Positions 15,677-20,750 of a stretch of 20,750 nucleotides of DNA are shown piece after piece. Source of the DNA: Chitinophagaceae bacterium (GTDB lineage: Bacteria > Bacteroidota > Bacteroidia > Chitinophagales > Chitinophagaceae); the NCBI GenBank assembly GCA_017882205.1, contig JADGPY010000387.1, forward strand, positions 1 through 20,750. Direction: 5' to 3'. The notes under the pieces are model-generated. The model had not been told where the DNA came from. It did no database searches and saw only the letters and a list, made by a program, of their open reading frames with translations. Numbering within the stretch: the stretch's first letter is position 1; every line of letters starts with the position of its first letter. Both the position numbers and the translations under genes were made by a program.

Positions 15677-17098
15677 ATGCAGACGACGATTAACACATCA
15701 TCCTTTATTACTGATGATTTTTTATTAAAAAGCGAACTGGCTAAGGAACTGTTTCATAATTATGCCAAAGCCATGCCCATTATAGATTATCATTGCCACC
15801 TTCCCCCCAGTGATATAGCCAGTAACAAGGTATTTGAAAACATGACTCAGATTTGGCTGTATGGCGATCATTATAAATGGCGGGCTATACGAACAATGGG
15901 AGTTGATGAACATTTTATAACCGGATCAGCCAGCGACAAGGAAAAATTTATGAAATGGGCAGAAACCTTGCCTTTTACCATGCGCAGCCCGCTATATCAT
16001 TGGAGCCATATGGAATTATTGAAACCTTTCGGTATACAAAAATTACTAAACAAGGATAGTGCAGGTGAAATCTATGAAGACTGCAATTCACAATTGCAAA
16101 AAAAATACAGTACCCAAAACATCATTAAATACTTCAATGTTGAAACAATCTGCACTACTGATGACCCAACAGACACCTTGGATGCCCATCAATATCTTGC
16201 TGCAAACAGCTTCAATTGTAAAGTATACCCAGCTTTTCGACCTGATAAAGCGATGGAAATTGAAAACGGTATTGCTTTTAGGCAATATGTTGAGAAAATA
16301 GGTGAAGTAACCAATCATTCTATAAAATCGTTCGATAACTTTTTATACGCTTTAAAATGCAGGCACGACTATTTTCATGAAATGGGTTGCCGCCTATCTG
16401 ATCACGGACTTGAAGTTTTATATGATGCGGATTTTAGTGAAAAGGAAATACGGCAGATTTTTGACAAAGCCATCTCACCTGTTGCATCCACATTATCTGC
16501 CGGTGAAATCGTAAAGTTTAAATCAGCTATGCTTTTGCATTTTGCTGAATGGGATTGGGAAAAAGGATGGGTGCAGCAGTTTCATTTAGGTGCCCTGCGT
16601 TGCAACAATGACCGAATGATAGGCAATATTGGTATTGACAGCGGTTTTGATTCTATTGGGGATTTTCCGCAGGCTGCTGCGATGGCAAAGTTTTTTAATG
16701 TACTCGATAAAAAAAGTAAATTAACAAAGACAATTATTTATAATCTTAATCCGGCAGATAATGAAGTATTCGCTACTATGATTGGTAATTTTAATGATGG
16801 CTCAGTGCAGGCAAAAATTCAATGGGGTTCTGCCTGGTGGTTTTTAGATCAAAAAGATGGTATGGAAAAACAATTAAATGCCCTTTCCAATATGGGTCTC
16901 ATCAGCCAGTTTGTAGGTATGTTAACCGACTCCAGAAGTTTTCTTTCTTACAGCCGCCATGAATATTTTAGAAGAATACTGTGTAATTTATTTGCCAATG
17001 ATGTAGTAAATAATGAACTGCCAAATGACCCCAAATGGATAGGCAAGCTAATACAGGATATTTGTTACTTCAATGCGAAACGATATTTTAACTGGTGA
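15677..17098 (+). CDS. uxaC: Uronate isomerase
   Basis: A 473-residue cytosolic enzyme that isomerises D-galacturonate to D-tagaturonate and D-glucuronate to D-fructuronate, the entry step of hexuronate catabolism. The amidohydrolase-fold metal motif HCH is at 39-41 (IIDYHCHLPPSDIASN). Further family marks are WLYGDHYKWRAIRTMGVDE, the RSPLYHWSHMEL segment, CTTDDPTD, LHFAEWDWEKGWVQQFHLGA with RCNNDRM, and WWFLDQKDGMEKQL followed by LTDSRSFLSYSRHEYFRRIL. The length is normal. It is the last intact gene of the GntR-led unit. The leader between the broken transporter and the ATG has no obvious strong ribosome site, as usual in Bacteroidota. Confidence 0.95.
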   Translation: MQTTINTSSFITDDFLLKSELAKELFHNYAKAMPIIDYHCHLPPSDIASNKVFENMTQIWLYGDHYKWRAIRTMGVDEHFITGSASDKEKFMKWAETLPFTMRSPLYHWSHMELLKPFGIQKLLNKDSAGEIYEDCNSQLQKKYSTQNIIKYFNVETICTTDDPTDTLDAHQYLAANSFNCKVYPAFRPDKAMEIENGIAFRQYVEKIGEVTNHSIKSFDNFLYALKCRHDYFHEMGCRLSDHGLEVLYDADFSEKEIRQIFDKAISPVASTLSAGEIVKFKSAMLLHFAEWDWEKGWVQQFHLGALRCNNDRMIGNIGIDSGFDSIGDFPQAAAMAKFFNVLDKKSKLTKTIIYNLNPADNEVFATMIGNFNDGSVQAKIQWGSAWWFLDQKDGMEKQLNALSNMGLISQFVGMLTDSRSFLSYSRHEYFRRILCNLFANDVVNNELPNDPKWIGKLIQDICYFNAKRYFNW

Positions 17099-17210
17099 TA
17101 TTAATTCTAAAAATAATTATCATCATTCTTAAACGTGTCCATTAGACTATTCAACACTTTTATGGTGCATACTTATTCTGATTTATAAATTATAGTAGCT
17201 TTTTTAATAA

Positions 17211-17495
17211 TACTCATGGTTTCAATTCCAAACGGAATACGCTAATCGCAGTTTGGCTGGGCTTACCAAAACCTATTACCGCGGTAGATGGAAAATGTTT
17301 ATTGATGAGGTAGAGTTATCCCTGAAAAACAACACTTCATTTAACGATTCAACATTTACAAACAAACTGACAGTTTTTGAAGATCATTGGACAAAGGGGC
17401 ATGAACATTATGCTTCAAAGCCTTCCGGAGATTGCATGTTATTAAGCCGGATGTTGCTTAAAAAATATGCGAAGGAGATAGAAGAATCGAAATGA
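17211..17495 (+). pseudogene. C-terminal remnant of a GH89 alpha-N-acetylglucosaminidase
   Basis: An open frame after a TAA at 17208 reads EYANRSLAGLTKTYYRGRWK and then MFIDEVELSLKNNTSF, and ends with HYASKPSGDCMLLSRMLLKK YAKEI before a TGA. It follows the C-terminal domain of NAGLU-type GH89 enzymes closely (DYANKQLAGLVANYY.PRW ... SQPRGD). Only ~90 of the normal ~700 residues remain and no ATG precedes them except through a TTG at 17253, so this is a 5'-deleted gene. A gene finder could report it as an 80-residue hypothetical protein. From 17099 to 17210 nothing is seen. The codons show little damage, so the deletion may be fairly recent. Confidence 0.82.
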
Positions 17496-17625
17496 TGGAA
17501 TGCATAACAGGCTTCTGTAATTTGAGATTTATATACAACTACTAATTGAATAAATAAGTAGCTTAGCTAATACAATTGCTTTTGAATCATTGAGAAATTA
17601 ATCTCAGCATTTATACACTTTTATC

Positions 17626-17904
17626 ATGAAAAAATATCTATCAGTTATCTTAATGGCATTCAGCTTTATTATTGTTGCACCCTGCTATGCATAATCAAAT
17701 GGATGGATAAATTTATTTGATGGCAAAACTCTCCATAGCTGGAAACAACTTGCTGGTAATGCAGTATATTCTGTGGTGAATGGAATGATAGATTTTAAAA
17801 AACATTTACCCCATACCGTTAGTTATCTGAAATCATTTGTTAATTTTTCTTTGCATCAAACTTCCGGAAACGGGTACTTGTTGTTGAATGCGAATAACTT
17901 ATAG
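17626..17904 (+). pseudogene. Truncated DUF1080 (3-keto-disaccharide hydrolase-like) gene
   Basis: One frame from ATG 17626 gives a signal peptide MKKYLSVILMAFSFIIVAPC then YA and a TAA at 17692. The same frame continues with NGWINLFDGKTLHSWKQLAG and NAVYSVVNGMI, the hallmark start of DUF1080/LamG-like secreted hydrolases, which act on glycosidic bonds, including 3-keto sugars. The next part (HLPHTVSYLKSFVNFSL) still aligns with the PNSFLCT.K.YGDF region but is worn. It ends at 17904 after ~90 codons, where ~200 or more are expected. The early TAA could come from one change from CAA. From 17496 to 17625 only a small hairpin TGAGA/TCTCA (17591-17606) is seen. Confidence 0.75.
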
Positions 17905-17910
17905 TACTGC

Positions 17911-18933
17911 TTATTCTTTTTTTAATGAAGATTCTCTTATAATCAACTCTGTATCTAATATCTTTGTTTCAAACTCAAGAACCGGCCTTTTGCTTTCAAT
18001 CATTTGAATAAGCAATTCTGTTGCTGTTTGCCCGATTTCAAATGCAGGTTGTTTTACTACAGTCAATGGTGGATCAAACAATTGTCCAACCTTCGTGTTG
18101 GTGAATCCTATGAATCCTATTTTTTGTTTCAAATCTTTTATTACACCAAAACAAAGAGTTGTAATCCGATCACTGGCTGTAAATATGGCATCGGGTTTTG
18201 TTTTTCCTTTAAATAATTCAGCCATAGCATCTTCAATTTCTTCAATAACCATTCCGCCTCGGTTACAATATTTTATCAGGGATTCATTGAAAGGAATATT
18301 ATGTTTTTCAAGAGCGTCTGTATAGCCCCTGAGTCTTTCCTTAGTAATCGATAAGTAGGGAGAGTTTGTTATGTGTGCAATCTTTTTAAATCCCTGGAAA
18401 ATTAAATGCTCTGTAGCATGCATGGCGCCTAAATAATTATTGGCGGTAACTTTATGCGTATCTATTTCATCAGTAATCCTGTCGAAAAAAACAATAGGCA
18501 AACCTTTTTCATATAGTTCTTTTAAGTAGGTAAGATCTACCGTTTCACTGGATAAAGAAATCAGTAGCCCGTCAACTGACCGGGATGCATGGTGCTGAAC
18601 ATTTACTTTTTCCCTTTCTTCTGATTCATGGCTTTGGGTTATAATAACATGATATCCGCAGTTATATGCAATTGATTCAATTCCATTAATAGCTTCTGAA
18701 AAAAAATTGTTGGCAATCTCACTTACCACAACGCCTATTGAACGGCTTCTCCTTTCTTTTAAACTTAAAGCAATTGGATTAGGACGGTAGTTTATTTTTT
18801 CAGCATATTCCAGCACTAATTTTTTTGTTTCAGCGCTTATTTCATAGCTCCCCCTTAATGCTCTTGAAATTGTAGAAGTGGAAAAATTTAAAGCTTTTGC
18901 AATATCCTTTATGGTAACCGTATCAAATCTCAT
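17911..18933 (-). CDS. LacI-family transcriptional regulator
   Basis: A 340-residue LacI/GalR regulator. The N-terminal helix-turn-helix reads TIKDIAKALNFSTSTISRAL, followed by the hinge region INYRPNPIALSLKERRS. The sugar-binding core includes IGVVVSEIANNFFSEAINGI, the SVDGLLISLSSE segment, PIVFFDRITDEID and DAIFTASDRITT. Length and layout are normal. Neighbours on both sides are gene remnants, so the operon it once controlled may be gone. Candidates for remaining targets are the palindrome at 19039-19062, its own promoter, the site at 7715-7724 and the large glycosidase gene at 19559. The effector cannot be told from sequence. Confidence 0.92.
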   Translation of the reverse strand: MRFDTVTIKDIAKALNFSTSTISRALRGSYEISAETKKLVLEYAEKINYRPNPIALSLKERRSRSIGVVVSEIANNFFSEAINGIESIAYNCGYHVIITQSHESEEREKVNVQHHASRSVDGLLISLSSETVDLTYLKELYEKGLPIVFFDRITDEIDTHKVTANNYLGAMHATEHLIFQGFKKIAHITNSPYLSITKERLRGYTDALEKHNIPFNESLIKYCNRGGMVIEEIEDAMAELFKGKTKPDAIFTASDRITTLCFGVIKDLKQKIGFIGFTNTKVGQLFDPPLTVVKQPAFEIGQTATELLIQMIESKRPVLEFETKILDTELIIRESSLKKE

Positions 18934-18938
18934 TATAG

Positions 18939-18970
18939 CAATTTAGCTTCTCAATATAACAATTTAGCTT
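18939..18970. repeat. Tandem 11-bp repeats upstream of the LacI gene
   Basis: CAATTTAGCTT occurs at 18939-18949 and 18960-18970, 21 bases apart (two helical turns), within a wider partial match (TATAGCAATTTAGCTT / TATAACAATTTAGCTT). The repeats begin 6 bases from the LacI start codon, so they lie in its leader or promoter. A regulator site or simple tandem duplication are both possible. Confidence 0.55.
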
Positions 18971-19038
18971 AATTTTTTATTTGCAAAATTCTGTATAAAA
19001 GTAACCATTTAAATTAAGCACTGCATTACCAAAAAAAT

Positions 19039-19062
19039 GCAAACGTTATCGGGAACGATTGC
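19039..19062. promoter_or_regulatory. Candidate LacI-family operator palindrome
   Basis: GCAAACGTT (19039-19047) and AACGATTGC (19054-19062) are inverted repeats with one mismatch around a 6-base centre ATCGGG. It lies 106 bases upstream of the LacI start codon and 500 bases before the glycosidase gene. The rest of 18971-19250 has no recognisable gene; a very short frame at 19129-19185 could not be assigned. Confidence 0.45.
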
Positions 19063-19250
19063 GTAAAAATACTTAGCTGCCTTTAAATTTAGTCTCCATA
19101 TTATCTGTACACTTGTTATCTTACCATTATGAAATCTTCAGCAGATATTAAAAAATTGATTGCTGTGATAAATGATAATGACTGATTAATTAAATCTTTC
19201 CAGGGAAATGGTCTCAGTAACAAGGATCATGTGCATGGAGAAATCCTTAA

Positions 19251-19517
19251 TTTCCTCCCAGAACAAGTAAGTGGAATAAAATTGAACACAAGTTATTTTC
19301 GCAAATCAGTTTAAACTGAAAAGGATTCTCTTATAGATATAGGAACAATCATTCAGTTAATAGGAGCAGTTTCTACAAAGGACGGATTAAAGGTAATTGC
19401 AAAGCAAGAATAAAAACAATACGAATCAGGTATCAAAATAAGTAAAAGGAGATAAAGCAATTATTTAAATACGAATTTCATGGAGAATGGAACTATACTA
19501 TTCAGCCCAATATGTAA
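19251..19517 (+). mobile_element. Remnant of an ISAzo13-family transposase (C-terminal part)
   Basis: Fragments of an ISAzo13-type transposase are readable in order. FPPRTSKWNKIEHKLFSQIS (19251 on) matches FPPGTSKWNKIEHRLFSFIS, followed by LN, a TGA in place of the expected Trp, and KG. A frameshift leads to DIGTIIQLIGAVSTKDGLKV, matching the IVNLIGSTTTKTGLKV block, a stop, then KQYESGIKIS, and in another frame KYEFHGEWNYTIQPN, the typical end HEFHGEWNYTI.P. At least two stops and two shifts make it dead. The N-terminal two thirds are missing. It lies ~40 bases before the glycosidase gene at 19559. Confidence 0.82.
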
Positions 19518-19558
19518 AATTAATTTTGTCACAACTCCTAAGTTTTATTATTAAAATT

Positions 19559-20750
19559 ATGAGAACTATGAAAAAAATTATCCTTCCGGTGTTATCGCTG
19601 GTGATGTTGCTGATTTTTTGCAGGAAAGAGACAGTAGCTCAGGAAGCTTTCAGCTCTTTCGAAAGAGCAAAACTTCACCCGCTGACATACGATCGTCCGG
19701 CTATTGATTTCTTTGAAGGAGCCTTGTTGGGGAACGGGGCAATGGGAGTTGTTGTAACCACCCGGCCTGATGCAATTGTGCTCTATTTCGGACACAATAA
19801 TGTATGGGATATCCGTATTGCAGAAAATAACAGGGAGAAGATCGGAACATTCAAAGAGGTATTCAGCCGGATAAAGGCAATTCCAGATACCTTATCATTA
19901 CTGACACAAGATCCCTGGTATAAGGAATACTGTGAAACGACTGGCCACAACAATGGAAAACTTTATCCCCGTCCTTTCCCCTGCGGGTCGGTGTTGTTGG
20001 GCTTCGACCGCCGAAATGCAGAGATGGTCGGATACCGGCTCGACATCTCCAACGGTATGTGCGAAGTTAACTTGCTGACAAAAGATCAAAAAAAACTTAA
20101 ACTGCAAATCTTCACAGACATGACCAAAGATCAGCTGTGGATGCGTTTGGTCGATCAGCAGGGCAATCTGTGTGAAAATATTTTTGATCGTGTCCGGGTT
20201 ATGGTTGATCCGTCAACTCCTGCTGAATTTCCAAAAGTAAAGGCAGAGGAAGAACTCTCCAAAGGCATCCTCTCCTTTCGCCAGATTTTGCCCTATTTGG
20301 AACCTGACAAATATGATCCGGCACAAGGCCATCCTAAAGACAAAGCTTTCCGTCTGATTGCTGCGGTGAATAATTCTCTGGAGAAAAAGTCCAGAATCAA
20401 CTGGGACGGGAACAAACAGGAGATGTCATCGCTTGAAGCCGGCCTGCAAAAAAAAGGCGGATTCGTCGGATGTATCACGCTTCAGGAAGGATTGAACAAA
20501 GATGTAGAGACCACCCTGCATGCAACAGCAACACCTCAATCAGAAAATTTCATCGCTTCACTGAAAAAAAGCACACAGATATGGAAGGATTACTGGAACA
20601 AATCGGGAGTAAAACTGAGTGACCAATTTCTGGAAAGAATGTGGTACCATAATCTCTACTTTTTAAATTGTGCAACAAAGGAAGGCGCTACTACCCCGGG
20701 ATTATTTGCCAATTGGAGCTACAATAACATAGGTACAGAATGGCATGGCG
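19559..20750 (+). CDS. Partial exported glycosidase, GH95-like / DUF5703 N-terminal domain
   Basis: An open frame from ATG 19559 (a second ATG at 19568 gives the better signal peptide MKKIILPVLSLVMLLIF) runs to the window end, ~397 codons, and is cut there. After the signal it reads AFSSFERAKLHPLTYDRPAI and EGALLGNGAMGVVV, an entry typical of GH95-like proteins with a beta-sandwich N-domain (DUF5703). Later WKDYWNKSGVKLSDQFLERM and YHNLYFLNCATKEG with GLFANWSYNN...TEWHG match the start of the (alpha/alpha)6 barrel domain of GH95/GH65-like enzymes. GH95 enzymes act on alpha-L-fucose or L-galactose. The catalytic residues are beyond the window, so activity is unproven. GC content is higher than in the surrounding DNA, suggesting a separate origin. 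Confidence 0.82.
   Translation, partial: MRTMKKIILPVLSLVMLLIFCRKETVAQEAFSSFERAKLHPLTYDRPAIDFFEGALLGNGAMGVVVTTRPDAIVLYFGHNNVWDIRIAENNREKIGTFKEVFSRIKAIPDTLSLLTQDPWYKEYCETTGHNNGKLYPRPFPCGSVLLGFDRRNAEMVGYRLDISNGMCEVNLLTKDQKKLKLQIFTDMTKDQLWMRLVDQQGNLCENIFDRVRVMVDPSTPAEFPKVKAEEELSKGILSFRQILPYLEPDKYDPAQGHPKDKAFRLIAAVNNSLEKKSRINWDGNKQEMSSLEAGLQKKGGFVGCITLQEGLNKDVETTLHATATPQSENFIASLKKSTQIWKDYWNKSGVKLSDQFLERMWYHNLYFLNCATKEGATTPGLFANWSYNNIGTEWHG

Noticed and set aside
17591..17606. Small hairpin TGAGA/TCTCA as a terminator
   Set aside because: Five-base stem with no T-run after it; too weak to call.
19129..19185. 18-codon frame beginning MKSSADIKKLIAVINDND
   Set aside because: Reads like a protein start but stops at once; could be a remnant, yet nothing identifies it.
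1..20750. CRISPR arrays, tRNA or rRNA genes, integrase and attachment sites, SusC/SusD pairs
   Set aside because: Looked for and not seen; the only repeats are the dispersed pair and short motifs listed as features.

Overview
The window looks like chromosomal DNA of a Bacteroidota bacterium, probably of the Chitinophagaceae/Sphingobacteriia type. The evidence is the AT-rich intergenic DNA, weak Shine-Dalgarno sites, a TAnnTTTG-type promoter, Bacteroidota-style lipoprotein and Tat signals, and gene families common in plant-polysaccharide degraders (GH28, GH29, SSS symporter, split UxaA, LacI and GntR regulators). The theme is use of pectin and other plant cell-wall sugars: galacturonate and L-fucose. 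No SusC/SusD pair, rRNA, tRNA or CRISPR array was seen.

Layout. (1) 1-1653, minus strand: a GC-rich GH28 gene with a Tat-like signal, overlapped at its 3' end by a gene that leaves the window. (2) 1654-2769: a non-coding and decaying stretch with a nested inverted repeat, copy 1 of a ~141-bp repeat, and a broken SDR gene. (3) 2784-7640, minus strand: a tight L-fucose operon, GH29 fucosidase > L-fuconate dehydratase > SSS symporter > exported RhaM-type mutarotase > the broken SDR. (4) 7641-8183: remnant of an IS4-type transposase between possible target-site duplications. (5) 8184-11006, minus strand: a second GH28 and a secreted alpha/beta-hydrolase esterase, preceded by copy 2 of the repeat. 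(6) 11266-17098: a hexuronate locus of two divergent units. The minus-strand unit is RraA-like protein > UxaA small > UxaA large. The plus-strand unit is GntR regulator > SDR > broken ExuT-type transporter > UxaC. (7) 17099-17910: remnants of a GH89 gene and a DUF1080 gene. (8) 17911-18933, minus strand: a LacI regulator with repeats upstream. (9) 18934-19558: a palindrome and an ISAzo13-type transposase remnant. (10) 19559-end: a large GC-richer glycosidase (GH95-like/DUF5703) cut by the window edge.

How it fits together (inference). Secreted GH28 enzymes and the esterase trim pectin. Galacturonate would go through UxaC, an SDR reductase and the split UxaA to 2-keto-3-deoxygluconate, which the RraA-like protein might cleave; no kdgK or kdgA is present. 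Fucose freed by GH29 would be equilibrated by the exported mutarotase, imported by the SSS symporter and, after oxidation, dehydrated by the fuconate dehydratase. Both pathways carry a broken gene: the SDR in the fucose operon and the importer in the uronate operon. Together with two dead transposases and two dead glycan genes, this marks the region as one that turns over quickly. The most unusual signals are the ~141-bp repeat pair upstream of the two GC-rich genes, the run of gene remnants, and the uxaA/RraA pairing. I did not find convincing evidence of a wholly new system.
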